A stretch of DNA of 64,000 bases, taken from the NCBI RefSeq assembly GCF_024218795.1, contig NZ_CP100400.1:744001-808000 (forward strand), written 5' to 3'. The notes beneath the pieces were generated by a model. That model ran no database searches. It was not told the origin of the DNA and saw only the letters and a list, made by a program, of their open reading frames with translations. This DNA comes from Halorussus aquaticus (GTDB lineage: Archaea > Halobacteriota > Halobacteria > Halobacteriales > Haladaptataceae). The position numbers were made by a program, and so were the translations under genes. Below, one piece after another: positions 19,065 to 27,725 of the stretch; position 1 is the stretch's first letter; every line of letters begins with the position of its first letter.

Positions 19065-19331
19065 AGCCGTCTCTGGTGTCGTGCGAAGTCTCTGCTGCGG
19101 TAGTCGAGGTGACGGTACGGGCGGGCGACCGGGGGTGAACGCCGGTCGGAGGAGTTAGCGGGTCATCGGTCGTTCCGTTGACCGAAGGTGTCACTCCTTC
19201 GTAATAACTCTACCGCCAGCCGTGGACCGACGGCCGGGGGCGTGCGAGCGGTGGTCGGCGAACCGGGGTCGGGCGGCCGAACAGACGCGGCGACGCAAGC
19301 TTATTTGAGACGGGGGACACTACCGTACGGT

Positions 19332-20057
19332 ATGATATCACTCGAAGAGGCGGTGACTGCCCGCCTCGAATCCCACGGCGAACGGTTCGAGGTGCTGGTA
19401 GACCCCGACGCGGCGCTCGAAATCAAGCGCGGCGAGTTCGACGGCGAACTGGAGGAGGTCATCGCGGCCGAGGACGTGTTCGAGGACGCGAGTCGCGGCG
19501 ACCGACCCGCCGAGACGGCGTTAGAAGAGGTGTTCGGGACGACCGACCCGCTGGAGATAATCCCGCAGGTCATCCGCGACGGCGAGATTCAGATTACCGC
19601 CGAGCAGCGCCGCGAGATGCAGGAACAGAAGCACAAGCAACTGATCAACCGCATCACGCGCAACGCGGTCAACCCGCAGATGGACGACGCGCCCCACCCG
19701 CCCGAGCGCATCGAGTCCGCGCTGGAGGAGACCGACTTCCGCGTGGACCCGATGGAACCCGTCGGGACACAGGTGGACGACGCGCTCGACGCGCTCAAGC
19801 CGGTCATCCCCATCCGGTTCGACGAGGTGACCGTCGCAGTGCAGGTGCCCGCCGACTACGCCGGGAGCGCGCAGGCCAAGATTCGGCAGTTCGGCGAACT
19901 CGAACGCGAGGAGTGGCAGAACGACGGCGGTTGGGTCGGCGTCCTCACGTTCCCTGCCGGGATGCAGAACGAGTTCTACGACCTCGTGAACGAACACACG
20001 AGCGGCGAGGCCGAGACCCGAATCATCAAGGACGAAGACGAGATTCAGACGCGCTGA
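19332..20057 (+). CDS. Ribosome assembly factor SBDS
   Basis: This is the archaeal homologue of the Shwachman-Bodian-Diamond protein, needed for late maturation of the large ribosomal subunit. The 241-residue product starts MISLEEAVTARLESHGERFE at ATG 19332. A TATA-like CTTATTT about 30 bases upstream supports this start over the longer frame from 19188. It shows the three-domain order: an N-terminal FYSH domain with the conserved core DPDAALEIKRGE and AEDVFEDASRG, a middle helical domain with TAEQRREMQEQKHKQLINRI, and a C-terminal ferredoxin-like domain. One base separates it from the membrane protein gene at 20059. Confidence 0.95.
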   Translation: MISLEEAVTARLESHGERFEVLVDPDAALEIKRGEFDGELEEVIAAEDVFEDASRGDRPAETALEEVFGTTDPLEIIPQVIRDGEIQITAEQRREMQEQKHKQLINRITRNAVNPQMDDAPHPPERIESALEETDFRVDPMEPVGTQVDDALDALKPVIPIRFDEVTVAVQVPADYAGSAQAKIRQFGELEREEWQNDGGWVGVLTFPAGMQNEFYDLVNEHTSGEAETRIIKDEDEIQTR

Positions 20058-20058
20058 G

Positions 20059-20406
20059 ATGGCGCTCGTGGACGTCCTCGCGTACGAGCGCTCCGACGGC
20101 GAGACCGTCTACAAGGCGGTAGAGGCCGGTCGCGGGCAGGAAATCGTCGCGGCCCACGAGGACGAGTACCGGAAGCGCCGTGGCGTTCTCTGGGCGTTCG
20201 CGGCCGTCGCGGCCGCCATCGCGGTCGGCTACACGGTCCTGTTCGTCCAGCGGCCCCTGTGGGGAGTCGTCGGGGCGCTGGGGGTCTTCGCACTGGTCAC
20301 ACGTCGGTCGTCGAAAATGGAGCGGTTGGTTCCGAGCGTCGCCGCGGAGCGTCTGAACCGTCGCGACGCGGCCGGGGAGTACGACTTGGAGACTATCCCT
20401 TCCTGA
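20059..20406 (+). CDS. Small membrane protein of unknown function
   Basis: The 115-residue product has a soluble N-terminal part (MALVDVLAYERSDGETVYKA) and two transmembrane helices (about 44-63 and 67-82). It begins one base after the SBDS stop, so it is probably cotranscribed with it. No family is recognised with certainty. The last 14 bases overlap the FUN14-type gene on the opposite strand tail to tail. Confidence 0.75.
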   Translation: MALVDVLAYERSDGETVYKAVEAGRGQEIVAAHEDEYRKRRGVLWAFAAVAAAIAVGYTVLFVQRPLWGVVGALGVFALVTRRSSKMERLVPSVAAERLNRRDAAGEYDLETIPS

Positions 20407-20713
20407 AGCCGACCAGGAAGCCGCCGGTGAATCCGGCACCGACCGACAGCGTCGAGAGGATGGTCGTCACCCACGACGGCGGGGCACCGCCCTCGGCGGC
20501 TTCGCCCGCCTGCAGTACGCCCGCGGTGAGTCGGTTCCAATCCACGGTCAGGATTCCTCTCGATTCGAGGAACTTGAAGAGGGCCAGTTCGAGACCGACG
20601 AGGATGGCGATGAGCTTTGCCACCTTCTTGGCGGCGAAGCCGATGACGCCGCCGACGACGGCTCCGGACCCGAATTCGAGTCCGAGTTGTTGGGGGTCTA
20701 TTTCGAGGGGCAT
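20393..20713 (-). CDS. FUN14 family membrane protein
   Basis: This 106-residue protein has the Gly-rich FUN14 pattern: GSGAVVGGVIGFAAKKVAKL (about 16-35), a second hydrophobic helix (IAILVGLELALFKFLESRGI), and a third near the C-terminus (GAGFTGGFLVGFRKG). FUN14 proteins are small integral membrane proteins; the eukaryotic relative FUNDC1 is a mitophagy receptor, while the archaeal role is unknown. It overlaps the convergent gene at 20059-20406 by 14 bases. Confidence 0.9.
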   Translation of the reverse strand: MPLEIDPQQLGLEFGSGAVVGGVIGFAAKKVAKLIAILVGLELALFKFLESRGILTVDWNRLTAGVLQAGEAAEGGAPPSWVTTILSTLSVGAGFTGGFLVGFRKG

Positions 20714-20928
20714 ACGACCTATCCCTCATCGGCGGAATAAGGTTCTTGTGGTAAGTGGTCCGGGTCGTTGAACCGAACCGCACCCGCCGTTCATTACACG
20801 TCGCGGAGCGTCGTCCGCCCCGGTCGCTCCCGTCGTATCATTGAAAAGGGATGGGACCGTAGACCGACCTATGGGTACCGTGGGTGCGGAAACCGAGGTG
20901 AAGGCCCGGCGAGGCTAGCGTCGTCGGG

Positions 20929-21285
20929 GTGGACATCAGCGGTCGCCACGAGGAGTCCGGCGAGTACCTCATGGTGGCGGCGGCGGTCCACGCCAGCGTC
21001 GGCACGACCCGTCTCCGCAACGTCGAAGGGATGGGGTTCGCCACGAGTCGGAACCCGCCGACGTTCGAGGACGCCGCCACCGTCGTCGCCGACGCGGTGG
21101 CCCAACTGCCCGAACCGCCGGACGGTCCGGTGGTGGCCGAGCGAGGCGAGTTCTACGAGGAACCCGACGTGAAAGTCGAACAGTACCTCGGCCCGAGTTT
21201 CAAGTACGTCGAGAGTATAGCCGAACGAAAGACCGTGCAGACCGCACACCACGCCGCGTACGCCGCCCGAAAACTGTTCCTATGA
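20929..21285 (+). CDS. DUF2209 family protein
   Basis: The product of about 118 residues reads DISGRHEESGEYLMVAAAVH, then GMGFATSRNPPTF and a conserved tail AERKTVQTAHHAAYAARKLF; this fits the archaeal DUF2209 family of unknown function (an RNase H-like fold is plausible from the D-I-S-G start and later Glu residues). The start is uncertain: GTG 20929 is the only usual start codon before the in-frame stop, yet the frame upstream reads VVG, which is typical of conserved sequence in such folds, so a nonstandard start or an annotation problem is possible. The stop overlaps the HflX start (ATGA). Confidence 0.8.
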   Translation: MDISGRHEESGEYLMVAAAVHASVGTTRLRNVEGMGFATSRNPPTFEDAATVVADAVAQLPEPPDGPVVAERGEFYEEPDVKVEQYLGPSFKYVESIAERKTVQTAHHAAYAARKLFL

Positions 21286-22577
21286 AAGCGATAATCGCAA
21301 AGCGAGTCGATTCAGGCACGCCAGACACCGAAGAGATACGCGACCTCGCCCGCGCCGCGGGCTACGAGATCGCGGCCGAGTTCACGCAGTCGCGCAAGGA
21401 GGACCCCGCGCTACAGGTCGGCGAGGGGAAGGCCGACGAAATCGGTCGCGCGGTCGCCGAGACCGGGGCCGGAATCGTCATCTTCGACAACGCACTCGGC
21501 CCATACCAGACGTACAACCTCGGCCAGCGGGTCCCCGAGGACACCAGAGTCATCGACCGGTTCCGACTCATCCTCGAAATCTTCGGCCAGCGCGCCCAGA
21601 CCCGGAAGGCCCAGCTACAGGTCGAACTGGCCGAGTTGCGCTACGAACTCCCGCGCGCTGAGGCCAAGACCAGCCTCGCCAAGCGCGACGAGCGACCGGG
21701 GTTCATGGGACTGGGCGAGTACGACGAGAGCCGCGAGCAGGACATCAAGGACCAGATATCCCGAATCAAAGACGAGTTGGACTCCATCGCGCAGACCGAG
21801 GCCGACCGCCGGGACCGCCGCCGGGAGTCCGGGTTCGACCTCGTGGCGATGGCCGGGTACACCAACGCCGGGAAGTCCACGCTGATGCAGAGCCTCGCGG
21901 CCGACCTCGAACTCGGCGAGAACGAGGAGTTACACCCCGACCTCGACACCACGGCGGAGGCGCAGGACCGCCTGTTCACCACGCTGGGCACGACGACCCG
22001 GAAGATGGACATGGACCGCCGGGACGTGCTGCTCACCGACACGGTCGGGTTCATCAGCGACCTGCCCCACTGGCTGGTCGAGTCGTTCAAGTCCACCCTC
22101 GACGCGGTGTACTACGCCGACCTCGTGTTGCTCGTAGTGGACGTGAGCGAACCCATCGAGGAGATACGCGAGAAACTCGTCACCTGCCACGACACGCTCT
22201 ACGAGCGCAACGAGGCACCCATCGTGACCGTGTTGAACAAGATAGACGCCGTGAGCGAGGACGAACTCGCCGAGAAGACCGAGGCGCTCTCGGCGCTGGC
22301 TCCCGACCCCATCGCCGTCTCGGGCAAGGAGCAGATCAATCTGGTGGGGCTGCGCGAGCGCGTCGACGCCGAACTCCCCGACTGGGAGCGCGAGAAACTG
22401 GTCCTCCCGATGACCGACGACACCATGAGCGTCGTCTCGTGGGTCCACGACCACGCGCGGGTCAACGACGTGACCTACGCCAACGACGAGGTGGTCGTGG
22501 ACTTCGAGGCCCGGCCCGCCATCGTGGAGCAGTCCCGCGCCAAGGCGGGCGACCTGACCAGCGCACCGTCGGCGTAA
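21282..22577 (+). CDS. hflX: GTPase HflX
   Basis: The 431-residue product is a ribosome-associated GTPase that in bacteria splits stalled ribosomes under stress. It has the N-terminal HflX domain (PALQVGEGKADEIGRAV; DNALGPYQTYNLGQRV), a coiled-coil linker (about 130-185), and the G domain. The G motifs are G1 GYTNAGKST (about 190), G3 DTVGFISDLPHWLVESF (about 248) and G4 NKID (about 318). A short C-terminal extension follows. It overlaps the DUF2209 gene by four bases, so both come from one transcript. Confidence 0.96.
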   Translation: MKAIIAKRVDSGTPDTEEIRDLARAAGYEIAAEFTQSRKEDPALQVGEGKADEIGRAVAETGAGIVIFDNALGPYQTYNLGQRVPEDTRVIDRFRLILEIFGQRAQTRKAQLQVELAELRYELPRAEAKTSLAKRDERPGFMGLGEYDESREQDIKDQISRIKDELDSIAQTEADRRDRRRESGFDLVAMAGYTNAGKSTLMQSLAADLELGENEELHPDLDTTAEAQDRLFTTLGTTTRKMDMDRRDVLLTDTVGFISDLPHWLVESFKSTLDAVYYADLVLLVVDVSEPIEEIREKLVTCHDTLYERNEAPIVTVLNKIDAVSEDELAEKTEALSALAPDPIAVSGKEQINLVGLRERVDAELPDWEREKLVLPMTDDTMSVVSWVHDHARVNDVTYANDEVVVDFEARPAIVEQSRAKAGDLTSAPSA

Positions 22578-22751
22578 TTCGTTTCAACTCTCGTTACTGG
22601 TCGGCCCGCGTCCGGTGTCGTCGATTATCCCGGCGACCGAATCCGAAGTCCCGCGAATAACAAAGTAGTCCCGACCGTCAGACCAGTACGACAGGTGGCC
22701 AGCGCGACCGACCTGCGGGAGCGCCGACGCCCAACGTTCCCCGTCCCACAG

Positions 22752-23174
22752 ATGGCCCGCAAACCAACCCGCACGCGGGTGGCGTGGTACAAGGTGTACC
22801 TCGCGCTGACCGCGTTCTCTACCGGTCTGCTCGGACTGGTCCTGTACGACGTGCCGCCGTTCGGGGGCCTGACGCCCGTCGCCGTCAGCGCGCTCATCGT
22901 CGCCCTCTTCGCAGTGGCGAGCGTCGGCTACTGGTACGACGTGTCTCGCGGACGCCCGTCGGAGGAGACGCCGCCGAACTTCCTGCGGACGCTCGACGAG
23001 GAGGTGGACTACCGCGAGGAAGAGAACGGCGACGGACCGAACGACGGGGACGAGTCGAATCCCGACGGCAGCGGAACCGACGGCGACGCTGGCGAGTCGA
23101 ACCCCGACGGCAGCGGAACCGACGGCGACACTGGTGAGTCGAACCCCGACGGACGTAACCCCGACGGCGACTAA
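22752..23174 (+). CDS. Small membrane protein with acidic 14-residue repeats
   Basis: The product has about 140 residues from ATG 22752 (MARKPTRTRVAWYKVYLALT); a GTG start at 22695 would add 19. Two transmembrane helices (about 12-32 and 42-62) are followed by a soluble tail. The tail ends in repeats of ESNPDGSGTDGD plus two residues (two full copies and one shortened). I recognise no family with certainty. The repeats are encoded by 42-base units, so the tail length can change by recombination without a frameshift. It lies convergent to moaC. Confidence 0.65.
   Translation: MARKPTRTRVAWYKVYLALTAFSTGLLGLVLYDVPPFGGLTPVAVSALIVALFAVASVGYWYDVSRGRPSEETPPNFLRTLDEEVDYREEENGDGPNDGDESNPDGSGTDGDAGESNPDGSGTDGDTGESNPDGRNPDGD
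23052..23171 (+). repeat. 42-base tandem repeat inside a membrane protein gene
   Basis: Units start at 23052 and 23094, differing at three or four bases, with a shortened third unit from 23136. Each encodes 14 residues rich in Asp, Gly, Ser and Asn. Confidence 0.8.
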
Positions 23175-23213
23175 AGCGGAACGACCGACGGCGACGACCC
23201 GGCCGCCGAGCGA

Positions 23214-23726
23214 CTACAGTTCGGTCTTCGTCTTCTCGACCACCCGCACGCGGTCGATGGACGTATCGGGGTACTGGCCGTCGTCGTCCTTTTCGGCGGC
23301 CTTCACCATGTCCCAGACCACGTTCAGGCCGGTCGTCACCCCCTCCAGCGCCTCCATCTCGCATCCCGTCTTGCCGGTGGTCTCGACCGCGACTTCGAGG
23401 GTCACGCGGTCGGCGAACAGTTCGAAATCGGTCTCGACGTTCGTGATGGGAATCTGGTGGCACATCGGGATGGTCTCCCACGTGTGCTTGACCGCTTGCA
23501 CCGCGCCGACGCGTGCGGTGGCCAGTACGTCGCCCTTGCTCACGTCGTTCTCGCTGATGGCCTCGACCGTCTCGGGTTGGAGGTTGATTTCGCCCGCGGC
23601 GACCGCCCGCCGCGCCGTGTCGGGCTTGTCGCCCACGTCAACCATCTGGACTTCGCCCTCGTCGTCGGTGTGAGTCAACTCCGCATCGCGGCCTTCACCG
23701 GTCTCTTCCCCGTCGTTCTCACTCAT
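23214..23726 (-). CDS. moaC: Cyclic pyranopterin monophosphate synthase MoaC
   Basis: MoaC makes cyclic pyranopterin monophosphate in molybdenum cofactor synthesis. The 170-residue product shows MVDVGDKPDTARRAVAAG near residue 28, the family CH motif MCHQIPITNVE, and EMEALEGVTTGLNVVWDMVK with the catalytic-region Glu and Met. ATG 23726 is chosen; a start three codons upstream is also open. The start overlaps the end of the NAD(P)HX repair gene by eight bases, so they form one transcription unit. It is convergent to the membrane protein gene at 22752. Confidence 0.94.
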   Translation of the reverse strand: MSENDGEETGEGRDAELTHTDDEGEVQMVDVGDKPDTARRAVAAGEINLQPETVEAISENDVSKGDVLATARVGAVQAVKHTWETIPMCHQIPITNVETDFELFADRVTLEVAVETTGKTGCEMEALEGVTTGLNVVWDMVKAAEKDDDGQYPDTSIDRVRVVEKTKTEL

Positions 23727-25224
23727 CGTCCTCACCCCACAGGGCGCGAGGGAGCGCGTCGAGCAGGTCCGACGCGAGCAGGCCGTCGTGGCGCCGGTGG
23801 TCCAGCAGTTCGGCCGCCCGCCCGTTGGCGTACGCGGCCATGCAGGCCGACTGGAAGGGGTCGTGGGTGGCGAGCAGGCCCGCGGCGGTGCCCGCGAGCG
23901 TGTCGCCCGTGCCGCCGACGGTCATGCCGGGCGTCCCCGCCGTCGAGACCCGAGTGCGCTCGCCGTCGCTGATTACGTCGTCCTTCGCCTTCGCCAGCAC
24001 GACGTGGCCCAACTCGTCGGCGAACGCCTCGATTTCGTCGGCGTGGTCGCGCAGGGCGTCGGCGCTCTCGACCTCCGGCCCGCCCATCTCGGCCAACTCC
24101 TTGCGATTCGGCGTGCAGACCAGCGTCGCGTCGGTCTCGACTTCCGGCACCACGGGGAGCGCGTCGGCGTCCACGACCGCCCGGCCCGAGAACTCGGCGA
24201 GGAACCGTTTCGCCGCCTCCAGCGTCTCGTCGGCGTTCCCGAGACCGGGACCGAGGACGACCACGTCGTCGTAGCTCTCGGCGGTCTCCACGAGGTCCGG
24301 CACCTGCTCGGGGGTGAGGTGGTCGCCGTCGTACGACTGGACGATGAGGTCCTCGGCGTACCCCTGAATCTGGGGCGCGACCGGGTCGGGCGCGGCGACG
24401 AACGAGAGGTCCGCGCCGGTCCGGAGCGCGGCCTGCGCCGCGAGCGCCGGGGCACCGGTGTACGGGCCGCCGCCCACGACGTAGGTGCGGGCGTCGTCGC
24501 CCTTCGTCCCACTGCGGACCGGGAGCAGGTCGCCCGGCCCGACGAGTCGTTCTGCCGCCGCCGGGATGCCGATGTCGGCGACCGTCACCTCGGCGTCGAG
24601 CGAGTCGAGACCGGGTTTCGCGTCGTGGAACGTGACCACGCGGTCGGCCTCGACCGCAGTGGCGTCGGCGCTCGCGCCGAGTGCCTCGCCGGTGTCGGCG
24701 TTCACGCCCGAGGGCACGTCCACCGAGACGACGGTCGCGTCCGCGTCGTTGATTCGCTCGGCGACGGTGGCCTCGGGTTCGCGGAGCGCCCCAGTGACGC
24801 CGGTGCCGAGCATGGCGTCAACCACCACGTCGCAGTCGGGCAGGTCGAAGTCGCGCGAATCGCCGACCTCCTCGGCGTCGTACTCGCCGCGTCGGAGGGC
24901 GTCCCAGTTCTCGCGGGCGATGTCGGTCGCTATCGTCTCCGCCCGACCGAGCAGGTGGACCGAGGTGTCGTACCCGCCGTCGGAATCACCGTTCCGACGT
25001 GCTGACGGGTGCGACCCGTCACCGTCCAGAAACCGGGCCGCGACGAAGGCGTCGCCGCCGTTGTTCCCGCGCCCGGCGACGACCGCCACGCGCGCTCCGG
25101 GGTCGGCGACCGCTCGTACCTCTCGGGCGACCGCGTTGCCGCTGGATTCCATCAACTGCTTTCGCGGCACGCCGAGGGCGGCCGCGTTCGCGTCCACCTG
25201 CGCCATCCGGTCTGCCGAAATCAT
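23719..25224 (-). CDS. nnr: Bifunctional NAD(P)HX epimerase/dehydratase
   Basis: This enzyme repairs damaged NAD(P)H hydrates: the N-terminal YjeF_N domain epimerises R- and S-NAD(P)HX, and the C-terminal kinase-like YjeF_C domain dehydrates S-NAD(P)HX using ADP. The 501-residue product begins MISADRMAQVDANAAALG at ATG 25224. The N-domain has the nucleotide motif AGRGNNGGDAFVAARFL (about 55-71). The C-domain has VVLGPGLGNADET and the ADP-site motif VGGTGDTLAGTAAGLL near the end. Fusion of both activities is normal in archaea. It is followed, with overlap, by moaC. Confidence 0.95.
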   Translation of the reverse strand: MISADRMAQVDANAAALGVPRKQLMESSGNAVAREVRAVADPGARVAVVAGRGNNGGDAFVAARFLDGDGSHPSARRNGDSDGGYDTSVHLLGRAETIATDIARENWDALRRGEYDAEEVGDSRDFDLPDCDVVVDAMLGTGVTGALREPEATVAERINDADATVVSVDVPSGVNADTGEALGASADATAVEADRVVTFHDAKPGLDSLDAEVTVADIGIPAAAERLVGPGDLLPVRSGTKGDDARTYVVGGGPYTGAPALAAQAALRTGADLSFVAAPDPVAPQIQGYAEDLIVQSYDGDHLTPEQVPDLVETAESYDDVVVLGPGLGNADETLEAAKRFLAEFSGRAVVDADALPVVPEVETDATLVCTPNRKELAEMGGPEVESADALRDHADEIEAFADELGHVVLAKAKDDVISDGERTRVSTAGTPGMTVGGTGDTLAGTAAGLLATHDPFQSACMAAYANGRAAELLDHRRHDGLLASDLLDALPRALWGEDDE

Positions 25225-25395
25225 GTCGGGGCGTTGGTCGGCGAGCGCGTTAAGTCCTGTCGTCGGCACGCGCGACGCCGGTCGCTCGGCGGCGACCCCC
25301 GACCGGACTCGGCTCTGGCCGGGCGGAGTTCGTGGGAGTCGTCGAACGTGACATTGCCCGGCACCGACCCACAGGAAGATTAGAGAATCCCAGAG

Positions 25396-25410
25396 GTTTC
25401 TTCAAGAAAC
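25396..25410. promoter_or_regulatory. 15-base perfect palindrome, possible operator
   Basis: GTTTCTTCAAGAAAC is a perfect inverted repeat with a single central base, in an AT-rich patch (25378-25430) of otherwise GC-rich sequence between two divergent genes. It lies about 90 bases before the low-complexity gene and 170 bases before nnr. A transcription factor site is plausible; no regulator is identified. Confidence 0.4.
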
Positions 25411-25499
25411 AAATTCACAGCTAAATTCCGGTTCCCGAAGCGTCCTAGCCAGCATCAATAAGGCACTCGGGGGCCGTGGTTCTCACGGGGAGAGTACTG

Positions 25500-26549
25500 A
25501 TGTCCAACGACCGATACCGACAGGGAGGCCGAGAGGAGCGTCGCGACGAATCCGCCCGACGAAGCGGCGACCAGCGGGGCGGGGGCCGTCGAAGCCCCGA
25601 ACGGGTCGAGTCCGACGTGAAACAGAAGCTTCAGGGGCAGGAGACTACGATTCCGGCCGGTGCCGAATCCGGGAGTCCCCCGTCCCAGTCCGGACAGGCG
25701 AGTCTCCGCTACGGCGGCGATTCGCGACGCGAGGGCGGCCAGAACCGACAGGAGGAGATACGCAAGCAGGACGTGGCCCCGCGAGGAGACCAGCAGTCCC
25801 GGCAGGGCCGACAGTCCCAGACGGGAGGACAGCCCCAGCAGAGTCGGCAGCGTCGATACGGACAGCAGACCGGCCGGGGCGGTCAACAGACACGGGGAAG
25901 CGGCCAGCAGACGCGTGGAGGCGGCCAGCAGACACAGGGGAGCCGCCACAGCCTCCAGTTCGGCGGCGAGGCCCGCCACGAACAGAGTCACGCCAACCAC
26001 CCGCACGGCGGGGAGCAGTTCTCCGGACAGGAGCGACAGTCCGGACAGCGAGGCGAGTCCCACCGTCGCGACGCGCCCGCCGAGATGCCTCAGCAGCGCC
26101 CCTCGCCTCAGCAGTCTCACCAGCAGACGCCGCCCAAACAGCCCCACCAGCAACCGAGCGAACAGCCCGAACTACGGACCGCCCATCCCAGAGAGACCTA
26201 CTCCCGTCGGTTAGAGGAGTCCCAGCAGCGCACCGAGCGAGGCCCCGGCGGCGAGCAGTCGGGGACCGAGACCCAGTCGTCGTGGCAGGAGCGAAGCCAA
26301 CTGGGCACCGAACGTCACGGGACGCAGGGTCGGCAGTCCCGGAGTAGTGGTCAGCAGTCCCGGAGCGGCGGTCAGCAGTCTCGATACGGTCGAGGGTACC
26401 AGCGGGGTCGCGGCCAACAGCAGAGTCGTGGCCAGCAGCAGGGGCGCGGCCAACAGCAGGGCCACGGCCAAAATCAGAGTCGCAGTCAACAGCAGGGCGA
26501 CGAACGGACGCCGTCGCACCGGACTCCGGACTCCGACGACACTCGCTGA
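25500..26549 (+). CDS. Gln/Arg/Gly/Ser-rich low-complexity protein
   Basis: The 349-residue product starts MSNDRYRQGGREERRDESAR and is almost entirely Gln, Arg, Gly, Ser and His with few hydrophobic residues. There are no signal peptide and no membrane segment. Arg-Gly and Gly-Gln-Gln blocks recur (GGQQTRGSGQQTRGGGQQTQ; QQQSRGQQQGRGQQQGHGQN), giving an RGG/prion-like composition. It is basic, against the strongly acidic norm for haloarchaeal proteins. Such proteins elsewhere bind nucleic acids or form condensates; here that is inference only. The coding status is supported by a TATA-like CAATAAG about 40 bases upstream, an open frame of 1050 bases, and GC-rich third positions. The similar style of the protein at 33231-33851 is notable. 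Confidence 0.65.
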   Translation: MSNDRYRQGGREERRDESARRSGDQRGGGRRSPERVESDVKQKLQGQETTIPAGAESGSPPSQSGQASLRYGGDSRREGGQNRQEEIRKQDVAPRGDQQSRQGRQSQTGGQPQQSRQRRYGQQTGRGGQQTRGSGQQTRGGGQQTQGSRHSLQFGGEARHEQSHANHPHGGEQFSGQERQSGQRGESHRRDAPAEMPQQRPSPQQSHQQTPPKQPHQQPSEQPELRTAHPRETYSRRLEESQQRTERGPGGEQSGTETQSSWQERSQLGTERHGTQGRQSRSSGQQSRSGGQQSRYGRGYQRGRGQQQSRGQQQGRGQQQGHGQNQSRSQQQGDERTPSHRTPDSDDTR

Positions 26550-26592
26550 CTGATTCCGGCGTTTTACTACGCGGGAGTCCGTTAGTAGTGAC

Positions 26593-27210
26593 GTGTCCGA
26601 AGAATACGCACTCGAACGGACGGCCGACCGGGAAGACGTTGCGACACTCCTCCGCGGAATCGCCGACGGAGTCGCCGCTGGCTCGATTCGACTCGGTGAC
26701 GAGGAGGCCATCGCTATCGCAGTTCCCGACGCGGTCGAACTGGAGATAGAGTTCGAGACCGACGACGGCCGGAGTCTGGAGGTCGAACTGGAGTGGGACG
26801 AGGAAACCGCGGTCGAACCGTTCGCCGACGACACCCCGGCGGGCGCGCACGGCGAAGGCGACGATTCGCTCGCGGAGTCCGACGCCGGTGACGCCGACAC
26901 CGGCGACGGAGACGACTCGTCTCCTGCTGCCGATACCGTCGATGCAGACATCGCCGACGTCGATACCGCCATCGACGACGGAGACGAGACCGTCGAACTC
27001 CCGGTCGGGTCGGCCGAACCCCGGGAGAGTCTCGCCCGATTCGAGGTGTTCGCCGACCGGGCCGAGGAGTGGCGCTGGCGGTTGGTCCACCGGAACGGGA
27101 ACGTCATCGCCACGAGCGGCGAAGGGTACACCCGCAAGCACAACGCCCTGAAGGGCCTGCGGAGCGTGATGACCAACGCCGCCGACGCGGAGACGGTCGA
27201 GGAGGATTAA
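26593..27210 (+). CDS. Amphi-Trp domain protein with C-terminal YegP-like domain
   Basis: The 205-residue product begins at GTG 26593. The N-terminal 75 residues match the amphi-Trp type domain (YALERTADREDVATLLRGIA, then EIEFETDDGRSLEVELEW). An acidic Asp/Gly/Ala linker covers about 75-145. The C-terminal 55 residues resemble the YegP/DUF1508 type (WRWRLVHRNGNVIATSGEGY, then RKHNALKGLRSV). Both domains are common in haloarchaea as separate proteins; their roles are not established. The stop overlaps the end of the convergent gene at 27207-27647 by four bases. Confidence 0.82.
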   Translation: MSEEYALERTADREDVATLLRGIADGVAAGSIRLGDEEAIAIAVPDAVELEIEFETDDGRSLEVELEWDEETAVEPFADDTPAGAHGEGDDSLAESDAGDADTGDGDDSSPAADTVDADIADVDTAIDDGDETVELPVGSAEPRESLARFEVFADRAEEWRWRLVHRNGNVIATSGEGYTRKHNALKGLRSVMTNAADAETVEED

Positions 27211-27647
27211 ATCGAGCCGTCCGGTTCCCAGAGGATGGCCTCGTCGTCGTCCCTGCGCCCGGATTCGACCTCGAACTCGCCGTCGAGTTCCCACTCCTCG
27301 CACCGCCAGTCGTCGGTCGCGGCCGCCCAGACGAGTGCGACGACTTCGTCCTCGCTCTCGCGGGGGTAGTAGGCAGTCACGCGCTCTTCGAGGACCGTGA
27401 CCATCGTCGCGTCGAGCAGGTCGTCCGCGCAGGGGGTGTCGGCGTTCGCCACCGGAATCCGGCCGACGAGGGCGTCGTCGTCCACCGTCGAGTCGCGGGT
27501 GTTCGACTGCGGATTCACGACGGGGACGGCGACGCGGAGGACGAGTTGCTCGCCCGGGTCGGTTCCGTCGCCCTCGGCCCCCTGCGGCAGTGGTTCGGTC
27601 TCGGTACCTCGCATTTCGACGCCGACTTCCGGGGTGTTCTCGCGCAT
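27207..27647 (-). CDS. Conserved acidic protein of unknown function
   Basis: This is a 146-residue soluble acidic protein. A beta-rich middle (EQLVLRVAVPVVNPQSNTRD) is followed by VVALVWAAATDDWRCEEWEL near the C-terminus. It has no signal peptide, no metal motif and no membrane segment. I do not recognise a family. Composition and codon use are typical of the core genome. It overlaps the end of the amphi-Trp gene by four bases, tail to tail, and reads in the same direction as the acylphosphatase gene upstream (79-base gap). Confidence 0.7.
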   Translation of the reverse strand: MRENTPEVGVEMRGTETEPLPQGAEGDGTDPGEQLVLRVAVPVVNPQSNTRDSTVDDDALVGRIPVANADTPCADDLLDATMVTVLEERVTAYYPRESEDEVVALVWAAATDDWRCEEWELDGEFEVESGRRDDDEAILWEPDGSI

Positions 27648-27725
27648 AGCTGACCGGGAGCAGTACGCGACTGACGCGGAAAGTCGTGCTGGCCCCGTCG
27701 GGTCCGGACCCGGCGTCGGGTGCTC

